Below, piece by piece: positions 9,155 to 18,177 of a stretch of DNA of 64,000 nucleotides. The stretch's first letter is position 1; each line of letters begins with the position of its first letter. Both the position numbers and the translations under genes were made by a program. The DNA lies in the NCBI RefSeq assembly GCF_029457495.1, contig NZ_CP120361.1, positions 3,984,001 through 4,048,000 on the forward strand, read 5' to 3'. The notes beneath the pieces are model-generated. The model saw only the letters and a program-made list of their open reading frames with translations. It ran no database searches and was not told the DNA's origin. The stretch is from Chelativorans sp. AA-79. GTDB lineage: Bacteria > Pseudomonadota > Alphaproteobacteria > Rhizobiales > Rhizobiaceae.

Positions 9155-9265
9155 TCAAGGCAGAATACCCCCAAGGGCGATATCTAGAACTATCAATGAA
9201 ATCAGTATGATACATGCCATACCCGCCAGATCGATCAAAAAGAACAGGATTGCGATCCCTCTCAT
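9155..9265 (-). CDS. Small single-span membrane protein, 36 aa (unannotated)
   Basis: A short frame found by reading the minus strand left of the recombinase element. It starts at ATG 9265, with GGAG ending 6 bases upstream; an in-frame ATG at 9271 is the alternative but overlaps that site. The product is almost wholly hydrophobic: basic start MRGIAILFFLID, then LAGMACIILISLIVLDIALGGILP, one membrane helix. The start lies 28 bp from the edge of the inverted recombination site at 9294-9319, so its promoter must lie in or beyond that site. It could be a phase-variable small membrane peptide or a toxin-like peptide. It may also be chance, since AT-rich DNA can encode hydrophobic frames; the well-spaced ribosome site argues for a gene. 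Confidence 0.45.
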   Translation of the reverse strand: MRGIAILFFLIDLAGMACIILISLIVLDIALGGILP

Positions 9266-9293
9266 ATCCATCTCCGATTGACACACGCAACGG

Positions 9294-9319
9294 TGTTACA
9301 CTATTGCTGATTTTGTAAC
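9294..9319 (+). repeat. Left 26-bp recombination site / terminal inverted repeat
   Basis: An exact inverted copy of 10655-10680. Internally it is itself an imperfect palindrome: arms GTTACACTAT and ATTTTGTAAC (8 of 10 positions match as inverted arms) around an asymmetric 5-bp centre TGCTG. This is the layout of a tyrosine-recombinase core site, with two arms and a short directional spacer. Identity stops exactly at the 26-bp limits on both sides. Confidence 0.85.
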
Positions 9320-9420
9320 TTATACGCGAACTCTCGTGACAATCGAGACTAAGCAGGAAACACGGGGATGGGGATGCAGGCGTGGTGTATAGCAAGCGGC
9401 GTGTCGAGCGGGGATAGTCA

Positions 9421-10128
9421 ATGATCGACAAGTACGGAAACAGGAAATATCTTACTTCTATGGAGAGGCGCCGCTTCCTACAGCATTCAATGGAAGAAGA
9501 TCTCCCGGTTCAACTGTTCTGTCGCACCCTTCTGGAAACAGGATGCCGTATTTCCGAAGCTCTTAACCTAACTTTTCGTAATATCGACCTCGAAGAGGAT
9601 ATTGTTGTCATACGAAGCCTAAAAAAAAGGGAAAAGATCCGCTACAGGATAGTGCCTATTTCCTCGGGAACGGCCACTCTCTTTGTAACCGCAAAGGAAA
9701 GTACACCGGAATCCCAATACGATGATCCCATCTGGTCCTGGAGTCGTATGACTGGTTACAGATATATATGCTCAGTGATGTCTGCCGCCGGCATCAAGGG
9801 ACAGCAGGCCAGCCCCAAGGGCCTGCGGCATGGCTTTGCCGTCGCGGCTCTCGAAGCCGGGGTACCCATGAACCTTGTTCAGCGCTGGCTTGGGCACGCT
9901 CACTGGAGCACTACCGCCATCTATGCGGATGTCGTAGGCCCGGAAGAGCGTGGCTTTGCCGAGCGTCTTTGGCAGGCAACAGGCGCTCCTTCAACGGCGA
10001 TGACTCGCGCGCAAGCCGTAGGGGGCCAACCGGCAACGCAAGCCGTATTGATGACCCGAGACAGAGTGCAAACTGGGCGTCCTGCCGATGCGACTCCTCC
10101 CTTTCGCACCGGTGTACTGGTGGGCTAG
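9421..10128 (+). CDS. Minimal tyrosine recombinase inside inverted sites
   Basis: 235 residues, ATG 9421 with GGGGA 8 bases upstream. It is a stand-alone catalytic domain with almost no core-binding domain, the architecture of FimB/FimE inversion recombinases. Active-site residues seen: Arg43 (TGCRISEAL), a lysine in the RSLKKREK hairpin, Lys133 where most have the first His of HxxR (SPKGLRH), Arg136, His159 (WLGHAHW) and the nucleophile Tyr168 (AIYADV). The lysine substitution is, from memory, common in the SPKGLRHGF subfamily of proteobacterial recombinases. The C-terminal 60 residues are low-complexity. The gene is enclosed by the exact inverted 26-bp sites at 9294 and 10655. The likely role is inversion of its own segment; single-recombinase transposition is the alternative. 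Confidence 0.85.
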   Translation: MIDKYGNRKYLTSMERRRFLQHSMEEDLPVQLFCRTLLETGCRISEALNLTFRNIDLEEDIVVIRSLKKREKIRYRIVPISSGTATLFVTAKESTPESQYDDPIWSWSRMTGYRYICSVMSAAGIKGQQASPKGLRHGFAVAALEAGVPMNLVQRWLGHAHWSTTAIYADVVGPEERGFAERLWQATGAPSTAMTRAQAVGGQPATQAVLMTRDRVQTGRPADATPPFRTGVLVG

Positions 10129-10654
10129 TCAGGTACAGATACCGATTTTCCGCGCCATGTTCTTTGTCTTCAAGACAGAGAATGCATCGCACCGAGGCAG
10201 CGTCCTGGAAGCGCGCATAAGCTGAGCGCGACGCTTATGAACGCAGATAGGTCCGCGATCTTAAACATGTCGTCTCACCCTTGGCTGGAGCAGTGTTGGC
10301 TGAACATACGCCGCTGTAACCAGCCCTAATGCGGCCACAATCCGCTTAATATCCTACATTTGCTTTGATACACCGATTGCATCGAGAAGGCAGTCGGTTT
10401 TTTGGCTGTGGACCACCCACCTTACATAGGTGCGGCTGGGTCGGGAGGAAGGCTGGCTTCTCCTGTGGAACCATCATAACCAAATGGCCGGCATAAATGC
10501 CTGAGATGCGCCCCTATTTTCCACTTCTTGCAGAATGCAACACATGGTTGTGTGTGCCAAAATGCAGCAGAGCCAGATTCAACTCTCATATCCTTTATCC
10601 ACATGGACTACGGATGATGTCTTGACAGCATTTTACACAACGTATAGGTGAAAT
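10129..10654. other. Non-coding half of the recombinase element
   Basis: These 526 bases lie between the recombinase stop and the right inverted site. No convincing gene is seen; the longest minus-strand frame (60 codons from 10604) has no clear start signal or recognisable product. The only clear signal is the outward-facing promoter at its right edge (separate entry). Such long non-coding DNA next to a recombination site fits a regulatory switch better than a compact insertion sequence. Confidence 0.5.
10622..10648 (+). promoter_or_regulatory. Outward-facing promoter at right edge of invertible segment
   Basis: A perfect -35 box TTGACA (10622-10627) is followed after 15 bp by TATAGG (10643-10648), 6 bp inside the right 26-bp site and pointing outward. 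Spacing is shorter than the ideal 17. The mirrored position at the left end has only a weak match (TATAAG on the minus strand without a proper -35). If the segment inverted, this promoter would face the 36-codon membrane-peptide gene, with its -10 box 60 bp before that start codon. Confidence 0.45.
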
Positions 10655-10680
10655 GTTACAAAATCAGCAATAGTGTAACA
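10655..10680 (-). repeat. Right 26-bp recombination site / terminal inverted repeat
   Basis: Exact reverse complement of 9294-9319, placing the two sites in inverted orientation 1,387 bp apart (outer edge to outer edge) around the recombinase gene. No clear target duplication is seen outside the pair (left flank ends CGG, right flank begins GGG), which gives little support to simple transposition. Confidence 0.85.
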
Positions 10681-10761
10681 GGGATTAACACCAAGTTACC
10701 AAAGCTTTCATAGGGCTTTGCTAAGTGGATTGCGGTTGGGTCACGTGTCCGTCGTCGGAGA

Positions 10762-11956
10762 TGACGTGCTCCCCTGAAATGTCCTCGCTTTGTGGTTAGT
10801 CTGCTCTTGGAGAGAGGGAGACTGGCAATGAAGCGATCGCGCTTTTCGGACGAGCAGATATCGGCATTCTGAAGGAACACCAGGCCGGGCTGTCGGCGAC
10901 GGATCTGTGCCGCAAATACGGGATCAGCGACGCGACGTTCTACACCTGGCGCAAGAAGTATGGCGGCATGGAGGTGTCGGAGGCCAAGCGGCTGAAGGCG
11001 CTGGAGGAGGAGAATGCGCGCCTGAAGAAGCTTCTGGTGGAGCAGATGATGGATGCGTCGACGCTGCGCGAGATGCCGGCAAAAACGCCCGGTTCGAGGA
11101 GGACGGCCGTGGGCTGGGCCATTGAAGAGAGGGGATATTCCCAACGCCGTGCGTGCGGTCTGGTGGGCATTGCGCCGCGCGTCTACCGCTACCGCTCGTC
11201 GCGGCCGGACGATGCCGGCCTGCGCCAGAGGCTACGCGAGCTGGCGGCGCAGCGCCGGCGCTTCGGCTATCGCCGGCTGCACCTGCTCTTGAGGCAGGAG
11301 GGCGTGACGGTGAACTGGAAGAAGCTCTATCGGCTCTACAAGGAGGAGCGGCTGACCGTGCGCAAGCGCGGCGGCCGTAAGCGAGCGCTCGGCACGAGAG
11401 CACCGATGGCGATCCCGCAGGCCCCCAACCAGCGCTGGAGCCTCGACTTCGTCTCCGACACGCTGACCGACGGCAGGCGCTTCCGCATCCTGTGCGTCAT
11501 CGACGACTTCAGCCGCGAATGCCTGGCAGCGGTGGTCGACAGCTCGCTGTCCGGCGAGCGGATTGCTCGCGAACTCGACCGCATTGCCGAGCGGCGCGGC
11601 TATCCCTGCATGATCGTCTCCGACAACGGCACCGAGCTGACCTCGAATGCGATTCTGGCCTGGCAGGAGGAGCGGCAGGTCGAATAGCACTACATCGCGC
11701 CGGGCAAGCCGATGCAAAACGGTCTGGTGGAGAGCTTCATCGGGCGGCTCAGGGACGAGTGCCTCAATGAGCGGCTGTTCACCAGCTACCGGCACGCCGG
11801 CGACAGCATCGAGGAATGGAGGATCGATTACAATCTGAACCGACCGCATACGAGCCTCGACGGGCTCACCCCGCACGAATTTGCAACCCGGTCCAGAATG
11901 GACCACAACGTGAACAGGGCTAACCTATAGGCGGGGACAAAGCGGGGAGCACGTCA
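10762..11956 (+). mobile_element. IS3-family insertion sequence, decayed
   Basis: 1,195 bp bounded by the 13-bp inverted repeats TGACGTGCTCCCC (10762-10774) and its complement (11944-11956), with the IS3-type TG...CA tips. It carries orfA and orfB in the same direction, both damaged. Flanking bases (GGAGA on the left, AAATC on the right) show no target duplication, suggesting that a deletion or recombination followed insertion. Its right end lies inside the 3' end of the CapA-glycosyltransferase gene. Confidence 0.85.
10828..11930 (+). pseudogene. IS3-family transposase orfA/orfB, frameshifted and with internal stop
   Basis: orfA starts at ATG 10828 (MKRSRFSDEQI) but runs into a stop after 14 codons. 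One base is missing near 10859-10862; after it the expected LKEHQAGLSATDLCRKYGIS helix-turn-helix and the leucine-zipper-like EVSEAKRLKALEEENARLKK continue. orfB then follows in one frame: the HTH_21/rve integrase core with D in SLDFVSD, D in VSDNGTE and E in VESFIGRL (DDE triad). A TAG at 11685-11687 replaces the Trp of the family's W-H-Y-I-A-P-G motif. With two inactivating lesions the copy cannot make its own transposase. Sequence style resembles the IS407-like subgroup of Rhizobiales. Confidence 0.88.
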
Positions 11957-14900
11957 AAATCATTGGGTGCCTTGTTTGCACATCCTGTAATTGAGAGCGA
12001 CGAAAACAGCTTCGACCAAGAATGAGCCGTCAGACTAGGGGAAAATCGCGCAGCATCTTGTCTAGCTTGGGAAGAAAGTAAGCGATGCAGCGTCTCATCC
12101 TCCAATACGCCCACTATGTATTGCGCGAGTGCCTTCTCATCACCGAAAGGTACAAGAAATCCATTGTAACCATGACGGATAAGGGCGCGAGGACCATAGC
12201 GCACATCAAATGCGATCGCAGGACAGCCATGGCAGAGGCTTTCCATTATAGTAAGTGAAAATGCTTCAGCCTGACTTGTAAGAATAGTCAACCCCGCCCC
12301 TTCATAAACAGACGCTGTCTCCTGAGCCCAGCCGTTAAGAAAAACATTTGATCCTAGATGTAAGTCTTTCACAAGTTTTTCTAATGCAGGCAGTGTTGGA
12401 TCTCCGGGGTTGCCAAAACCGTAGCAATGTAAGGTTGCATTAGGAACCTGATTGACGACCAGTCTAAAGGCGCGAATGGCACTATTATGCTCCTTCTCTG
12501 GAGAATAGCGCGCTAGATAAACAACCTTATATCGATCTCTCCGCTCAAAGCAACCAGGTGTAGTTTGGCTATTGTAAGCATGACCAATAACATCAATAGG
12601 AGCCGGGCCATAGCGATTTACTATATCGGTTTTCTGCTCCTCAGTCAGCGTAACTATCGCATCTGGTCGCCTGATGTCCTTAAGAATCTCGATGTAGTTT
12701 CTGTTTTCCCGACCATCTTCAACCCGACGATGATCACGGGTATGCAACGCGTGCACTACGGGAATAACCGTTATCTTCCCTTTATCAGGTTGCATATCTC
12801 TAACATCAACCGCGGGCGCGTATAGTATCCTGCTTTTATCTACAATAAAAACATGATGTAAATCGTCCTCGTTAACGAACTCATTCAGCCAAAGCCTCAT
12901 CAATTCGCTCTCATCCTTTACCCTGGAACAAAGATGCCCATTTTCTTCGACGACCTGTATGTGATCGATATTTCCTTGATCTTTGGTATAACTTTTAATG
13001 AGTGCAATTGAGCCCCCCGGACGTAAAAAGATCTCCTGTACAACGCGCGCGCTCTTCCCGTCCAGCATCTGTATACAACTCAGAAACCCCCGGAAGTCAT
13101 AGACATCGCGTCGCCACTTGAAATTGTCATGAAAGTGATTCACATATCCAATTCTGCCGGTGTCCTTTCGGCGGGCGACGTACATCAATTTTCGACCATC
13201 TCGTGTGAAAACCCGATGATCGTCAGTGTTGGGTACGGCTCTCCATTCCTGCTCCGGATGCAACTCTGGCCGCAGGAGATCGGCAGAAAGATGCCTGTCA
13301 GCATCGAAGCTGTCAGCGCTTTGGTAATCGTCATACATGTTGCGAAAAAGGACGCCATCAGGCAATTGCCCAGTAGCTCGAAGATATTCCTCCACTCTCC
13401 TTAGTTGAGGATTGTATCTACTTGTAAGGACATAGGGTGAAATTCCCAGCTCTCGCGAGAATAGGGCAACACGAAGTATCGACGCATTCTCTACACCGGT
13501 GCGCTGCCAGCCCATATCAACGTTAAGAAAGCTAAACCTGCATCTACTGATCGGCACGGGTTGCCGTTGGTCTCGACTGATCGCTGACCGAGCGAAGGAA
13601 GGACGTCGGATAGGGCTTGGCGATGGAAGCTCGATATGAACGGTACGGTTCGGTACGCAAACGGGATCCGTTTTTCCGTCCCGACCCACCAGGCAAACCT
13701 CAAATAGCAAGTCAGTACTGCGAATGGCTTTGGAGGTTGGTGGACGAAGACCGAAATAATCGCGATAGATTTGCTGCGGCTGCCACTTGGACGTGGGTAG
13801 CATCCAATCACATGGGTCATGATCCATACCGGCACCCCAAACAACCGGGGAGCCTGCGTCCTTGGAGACAGCTCTAATGTCGAGTCGCCAATTATCCACC
13901 AGCTTTTCTTCGCAGATCCAAAAGCTTTCCACCCAAACCATTGCTCTACCGGTCAGATCTCGCGGTCTGCAACGAAGACCAAGAAGAGTAAGTGGGCCTA
14001 TGCGAAGGGGCTCCTCCAACCGTGCATCTGCCGGAACATCGACAACAGTCCACTCACTCCTGATGTCGATCTCAGCGAGTGCGGACGCAATTTCAGCGTC
14101 CGGCGCCCTATGGTGCTTTGGGGGCGGTGTCCGCGCGACCGTTAGATCGTCTTCTTGCTCACGAATTATAAGCTTCGCCGCCCCGTCTTCCTGAAGTGCA
14201 AGGTCAGTGCCAAGCTGCAGGCAAAGGTCGCGGAACGCGACACTGGTCTTGGCAGCTCGATCCGGCGGCAGTTGATAGGTTCTGCCGAAGGCAGTGCGTA
14301 TCGGAACAAAGCTGACGGCGTGAATACCCTTTCGATCGAGATGCAGTCTGAATACGCCGGCGCCTCGTTCGGGTAGCTTAGAATCGAACAACAGGTCACC
14401 CGCATCGTGAATAATTGGCTTGCCCTTATAAACCTCGATGCCCTGCAGAACGTGGGCAGAAGCCCCTAATATTGCGTCAGCACCTGCATCAATGATCGCA
14501 TGGCCAATTGCAATTTCCGCATCGTCCGGCATCGTTGCCCAGTTATTTCCCCAATGGACTGCTACCAGAACGATATCAGCATTGGTGCGCGCTTCTGCAA
14601 TTAGCGCCTTGAGAGTTTGCAGCCAGATCTCAGGTTTTTTGGGATCGAGGTAGGCAATTCCGGGGGAATTATCAGTTGCTGCAAAACGATGTTGGGTCGA
14701 ATCAACGGAGAACAAGGCAACTTTGAATGGTCCGGCTTGTGAATAAGCGGGACTGAAAGCTTCCGAGATATTAAGACCTGAACCTGCGAATTTCAGGCCG
14801 AATGTCCGGAGCCAGTACGCCTGCTCCACGAGAGCCTCATCGCCATAGTCACCAGAGTGATTATTTGCTACGGCAACCATTTGAACGCCAGCGTGGCGGA

Positions 14901-15231
14901 GAATTTGAAGCATCTCGGGGCGAGCACGATAGTAGTAAGGACCGGGCTCCCCTTTTTCTATCTCATATCTCCCTTTTGTCGATACGACACACTCAAGATT
15001 TACAATACTCAAATCTGCCGATTTCAGGGCATTTATATCCAGAACCTTTTCCTCGCCAACCTCTTTCGTTATATAGTGCTGCCGCCTACCCAAATTGACA
15101 TCTCCACCCCACGCAATAATTACATCGGAAGGGTGGGGAGTCACATGCCGCGCTGGAACATCCAGACTTTCTTGCCTGCGCTCAGCCTTGTCTAAGATTC
15201 TGAAATTATAAGAGTATTCAATATTTTTCAT
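11920..15231 (-). CDS. CapA-like metallophosphatase fused to a GT4-type glycosyltransferase; 3' end replaced by IS
   Basis: 1,103 residues. Residues about 35-350 are a CapA/PgsA-like domain (poly-gamma-glutamate capsule): [40 protein letters not shown]-type [17 protein letters not shown] and [10 protein letters not shown], keeping the metal-binding Asp/Asn/His pattern. About 380-570 is a beta-rich linker. About 590-1090 is a GT-B glycosyltransferase resembling poly(glycerol-phosphate) glucosyltransferases ([33 protein letters not shown], and an [10 protein letters not shown] donor site). The last 11 codons and stop come from the right end of the IS, so the native C-terminus is lost. Start ATG 15231 overlaps the upstream gene by 14 bp. 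It probably makes or modifies a surface polymer. The gene is AT-richer than its neighbours, which suggests transfer. Confidence 0.8.
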   Translation of the reverse strand: MKNIEYSYNFRILDKAERRQESLDVPARHVTPHPSDVIIAWGGDVNLGRRQHYITKEVGEEKVLDINALKSADLSIVNLECVVSTKGRYEIEKGEPGPYYYRARPEMLQILRHAGVQMVAVANNHSGDYGDEALVEQAYWLRTFGLKFAGSGLNISEAFSPAYSQAGPFKVALFSVDSTQHRFAATDNSPGIAYLDPKKPEIWLQTLKALIAEARTNADIVLVAVHWGNNWATMPDDAEIAIGHAIIDAGADAILGASAHVLQGIEVYKGKPIIHDAGDLLFDSKLPERGAGVFRLHLDRKGIHAVSFVPIRTAFGRTYQLPPDRAAKTSVAFRDLCLQLGTDLALQEDGAAKLIIREQEDDLTVARTPPPKHHRAPDAEIASALAEIDIRSEWTVVDVPADARLEEPLRIGPLTLLGLRCRPRDLTGRAMVWVESFWICEEKLVDNWRLDIRAVSKDAGSPVVWGAGMDHDPCDWMLPTSKWQPQQIYRDYFGLRPPTSKAIRSTDLLFEVCLVGRDGKTDPVCVPNRTVHIELPSPSPIRRPSFARSAISRDQRQPVPISRCRFSFLNVDMGWQRTGVENASILRVALFSRELGISPYVLTSRYNPQLRRVEEYLRATGQLPDGVLFRNMYDDYQSADSFDADRHLSADLLRPELHPEQEWRAVPNTDDHRVFTRDGRKLMYVARRKDTGRIGYVNHFHDNFKWRRDVYDFRGFLSCIQMLDGKSARVVQEIFLRPGGSIALIKSYTKDQGNIDHIQVVEENGHLCSRVKDESELMRLWLNEFVNEDDLHHVFIVDKSRILYAPAVDVRDMQPDKGKITVIPVVHALHTRDHRRVEDGRENRNYIEILKDIRRPDAIVTLTEEQKTDIVNRYGPAPIDVIGHAYNSQTTPGCFERRDRYKVVYLARYSPEKEHNSAIRAFRLVVNQVPNATLHCYGFGNPGDPTLPALEKLVKDLHLGSNVFLNGWAQETASVYEGAGLTILTSQAEAFSLTIMESLCHGCPAIAFDVRYGPRALIRHGYNGFLVPFGDEKALAQYIVGVLEDETLHRLLSSQARQDAARFSPSLTAHSWSKLFSSLSITGCANKAPNDFDVLPALSPPIG

Positions 15232-16312
15232 TTAGCCCTTCCGTGACAATCATAAAGGAGCGATCACGCCAATACTTGGTTGCTGCGGGGTCATCCTTCA
15301 CTTCAGGAGGCAAACGCGGGATTCGTATTTCCGAATTATGTCGCACGGTCCTGCTGGTGTTGCCCGAAATGGCGCTGAAAGTCTGCAGGCCATCCATCTC
15401 CTTCCACGCGGTCAAAATCAAAGTATGCCCCCCAACACCGACCGTAGCTATGGATACAATGCTTCCGGGTGGCAGGCGCCTACGCCGTTCCTCCGGTGTC
15501 CACCCTGCTATTTCCTCGAACCCGTAGGCGTGGGCACCAATTTTACGATAATAGCGAAACAGGAAACGACCGTTGATTTCGCGGTCGCGCACTGCAGGTG
15601 CGGTCCGTCCCGCTGCCTCTTGAATATGAGCAGCGAATTCGGAGCACCATGCCACCTGCGCCAGGTCTGAATACGCCCGAAAATCTATGTTACCCAGTTC
15701 GTCGTAGGCAGCGGTGAGCACCGGATTCTCATCGAGCTCGTAGAACAGGTTTTTGAAGATGGGTATAGCGCGCGACAGGTCGAGGACTTTGTAGCCATCA
15801 GCTGTTGAATATCGCGCAGGTGCAAATTCTGCAGGCTGAATTGTGCGCTCGTTGAGAGCCGACACGGTAGCCTCTGTATTCAACAGCCAGTTTCCGCCGC
15901 GCCGCACCTGGACCGCGAAGTTCTCTTCAACCAGGTCGTTCGGCATCCGATATACAATAGCAATTTTACGCCAGCATATATCGCAGCCACCCGTACTTGC
16001 CGCCACTGCTGAAGGAGAGGTACTTGAATTAAGCTCGATGCGCTCCGACCAACTAAATATCCGCTCGTCATCATTTTGCGTTGTCTTGGCGACCCGCCAC
16101 GCTTCGGGCAGCCCTTGCTGAACATGCAATGTCTCCCAATCAACGTCCTCATCCGGTGATGCGCCGTAAAATACAACCATCATCTCAACAGGAATGATGT
16201 CGTCGGTTGTTTTCACAACCAATTCGGACATATGGGTTCTTGCGTCTGCACTTTGCCATCCCATGCAAAACGCCAAGGATAAAACAATGAATATAGATGC
16301 TTTACCCTGCAT
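15218..16312 (-). CDS. Exported protein with Cys-His-Asn (CHAP/NlpC-like) signature, unknown role
   Basis: 364 residues from ATG 16312, which has GGAGG 5 bases upstream; the ATG at 16324 overlaps that site and is less likely. A signal peptide is clear: basic start, hydrophobic core FIVLSLAFCMGW, and cleavage after A-D-A. About residues 25-170 are beta-rich, with a CDIC pair. The C-terminal half holds AWCSEFAAHIQEAAG, then VGGHTLILTAW, then ISGNTS. This Cys...His...Asn order is that of papain-like CHAP/NlpC-P60 amidohydrolases, so it may cut or transfer a cell-wall or peptide bond. That assignment is inference from three motifs. The gene is translationally coupled to capA-GT (14-bp overlap) and follows the membrane protein gene closely. 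Confidence 0.7.
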   Translation of the reverse strand: MQGKASIFIVLSLAFCMGWQSADARTHMSELVVKTTDDIIPVEMMVVFYGASPDEDVDWETLHVQQGLPEAWRVAKTTQNDDERIFSWSERIELNSSTSPSAVAASTGGCDICWRKIAIVYRMPNDLVEENFAVQVRRGGNWLLNTEATVSALNERTIQPAEFAPARYSTADGYKVLDLSRAIPIFKNLFYELDENPVLTAAYDELGNIDFRAYSDLAQVAWCSEFAAHIQEAAGRTAPAVRDREINGRFLFRYYRKIGAHAYGFEEIAGWTPEERRRRLPPGSIVSIATVGVGGHTLILTAWKEMDGLQTFSAISGNTSRTVRHNSEIRIPRLPPEVKDDPAATKYWRDRSFMIVTEGLNEKY

Positions 16313-16324
16313 ATTTTCCTCCAT

Positions 16325-18172
16325 TCACGGGATTGCAGATGGGTCTGGTGAGTAGGCACGCAGGAGTTTTGGTGCCATATTTGCCGCTCCATTGTAGTTG
16401 GAAATCGAGAAGCGGCGTTCGAACTCGAACAGTCGCGCACTGAGCTCGGCAGCGCGCGGAGTGACACTCTGCAAGGCGGGCCGTATCTTTGCCGCCTTCT
16501 GGAGAGCGTCGTGCAATTCCTTGCTGGTCCTAGGAGAGAGCGGCCAGCCGGCGCCCACCGGCTCCAGGCACCAACCGGCCCAATGATGAAGGCAATACTG
16601 GCCACTCTGCCTCTTATAGAGCGATTGTGCATTCAGCCACGGCAGCGTCAACTGCACAGGCAGATCATCCAGCACATGAACTAAATCATCCCATATGTCG
16701 CGGAGATGCTCCACGCACTGAATTTGCTTTTCATCGGCGATCGATCGGAGAAGCATGTCGCACATGTCGGGCTTCAAACGCGCCCTTAGATCCGGGCGCG
16801 AGCGGCGGTATTTCTCTATCAAGGTCGGGGACGGATCGTGGCTCAACAACTGAATGCGGAGTGCACCGGCAGCTTGGCCATGTGCCGCGTTTTCCATCCG
16901 CTCAGCTTGAGGCTCCCAACGCATAAGGTGGCAGAGATAGCCCTTCACCTTGGTCTCACCGAGCCACTCGAACGTCGGCAAGGAAGGCCCTTCCACATTC
17001 AACAGATCTGCCTCCTGTTGAGCAAGGGCATCCCGCGTATGATTGAACAGCTTAACCAGATAGCCACTCGGGCCGTCACTTGGATCACCACCACTCGTGA
17101 TCGAGACGAAAAAGACACTGACGTTGCCGCACTCCATCGCACTCATGCGGATGGTCCAGTCGCCCTGGATCACACCTTCCCGAGATTCCACCAGCTTCCG
17201 TATCCAGCGCACTCGGTTCGCTTCCAGCGAAAGATCACCGAATGGGCTGTTGCGCGGAAGCTGGCTGGGCCAAGGTACATCAGGCAGAAACAGCGCCATC
17301 GCCTGGCTGCGCTGCCGCACCAGACCGCGCAGGTTCAGCACGATGCTGGCGCTCTGCTGCAGTGCCAGGCGCATGACAAAGAGCGCGATGAAGCTGATAT
17401 ACAGCATAGGCATGACGCCGCGCCAATGCGCATAGATCAGCCAGCCAAGGGCGCAAAAGAAGCCCGCGTTCGCGTAAACACCCAGCACCCATCCGAGCGA
17501 CTTGGAAATCCAGTGCCGCGTCGGGCGCGAGCAGATGGCAGCACACCAAGTGGCCGTTCCGAACAAGATGCTCCAGCCCAGGAACAGAAACGGCAGGGCA
17601 GGATACAGCAGGAACAGCAGCGATAACGCAACGGCAACGAAACACGCGTCGGCGAGGCAGCGCACGAGCTTTCTATAGAGTTGCTCGGCGACTTCACGCT
17701 GGTTGTTGAACAACCCAGTCTTGCCGCTCGCCGATCTTTGTTTGCCGGCGCCGTGCATACAGAGCCAGCCAATCGCCTTCTCGGACGCCAGGTGGAGCAG
17801 ATATGCCAACACGGCCGTAAAGCCGAGAATGAGAACCTGATCTTGCTGAGACAGGACGCCTACCGTTTCGGGCATCAGCCTTGGCTCCGCCCCCGACAGC
17901 ACAACCAGCACCTTCCAAGGAAGCCATATAGTTGCAAAGAACAATATCTGAGAGACAAGCACCAGAAGCACGATAGCGCTGAAGTGAAGCGGCGTCCGAC
18001 GCAAGATCGCGGCAACGAGCGAAAGATAGGATGGCAAACGATGGATGCCGGGAGAGGATCGCTCAGGCCCACGCAGACTTCGCAAGCTCCAGCCTGTTTC
18101 AGCGTTAACCTGCCGCGGATGCAACGCGGGCGTTTCCACTCTCGTCTTCATCGGATGACTTGATGCGACCAT
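16325..18172 (-). CDS. Multi-span membrane protein with kinase-like soluble C-terminus, unknown role
   Basis: 615 residues. About residues 50-300 contain five or six membrane helices in the style of an ABC-exporter membrane domain (AIVLLVLVSQILFFATIWLPW, VLILGFTAVLAYLLHLAS, paired helices at about 170-215 and 235-285) but no ATPase domain follows. Residues about 310-615 are soluble and resemble an aminoglycoside-phosphotransferase-like kinase fold: GYLVKLFNHTR...E.DLL for the N-lobe lysine region and LPWLNAQSLY...YCLHHWAGWCLEPVGAGWP for the catalytic region. The HGD catalytic aspartate is missing, so it would be a pseudokinase. This similarity is tentative. The start follows the upstream stop by 5 bp, and the next gene starts 12 bp after its stop. 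Confidence 0.65.
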   Translation of the reverse strand: MVASSHPMKTRVETPALHPRQVNAETGWSLRSLRGPERSSPGIHRLPSYLSLVAAILRRTPLHFSAIVLLVLVSQILFFATIWLPWKVLVVLSGAEPRLMPETVGVLSQQDQVLILGFTAVLAYLLHLASEKAIGWLCMHGAGKQRSASGKTGLFNNQREVAEQLYRKLVRCLADACFVAVALSLLFLLYPALPFLFLGWSILFGTATWCAAICSRPTRHWISKSLGWVLGVYANAGFFCALGWLIYAHWRGVMPMLYISFIALFVMRLALQQSASIVLNLRGLVRQRSQAMALFLPDVPWPSQLPRNSPFGDLSLEANRVRWIRKLVESREGVIQGDWTIRMSAMECGNVSVFFVSITSGGDPSDGPSGYLVKLFNHTRDALAQQEADLLNVEGPSLPTFEWLGETKVKGYLCHLMRWEPQAERMENAAHGQAAGALRIQLLSHDPSPTLIEKYRRSRPDLRARLKPDMCDMLLRSIADEKQIQCVEHLRDIWDDLVHVLDDLPVQLTLPWLNAQSLYKRQSGQYCLHHWAGWCLEPVGAGWPLSPRTSKELHDALQKAAKIRPALQSVTPRAAELSARLFEFERRFSISNYNGAANMAPKLLRAYSPDPSAIP

Positions 18173-18177
18173 CGACC

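Noticed and set aside
9147..9431. 94-codon minus-strand frame across the left 26-bp site
   Set aside because: It reads through the recombination site and recombinase start, has no ribosome site and a random composition; the 36-codon frame in another phase fits better.
10762..11956. Target-site duplication of the IS
   Set aside because: Bases next to the inverted repeats differ (GGAGA against AAATC); no 3-4-bp duplication can be claimed.
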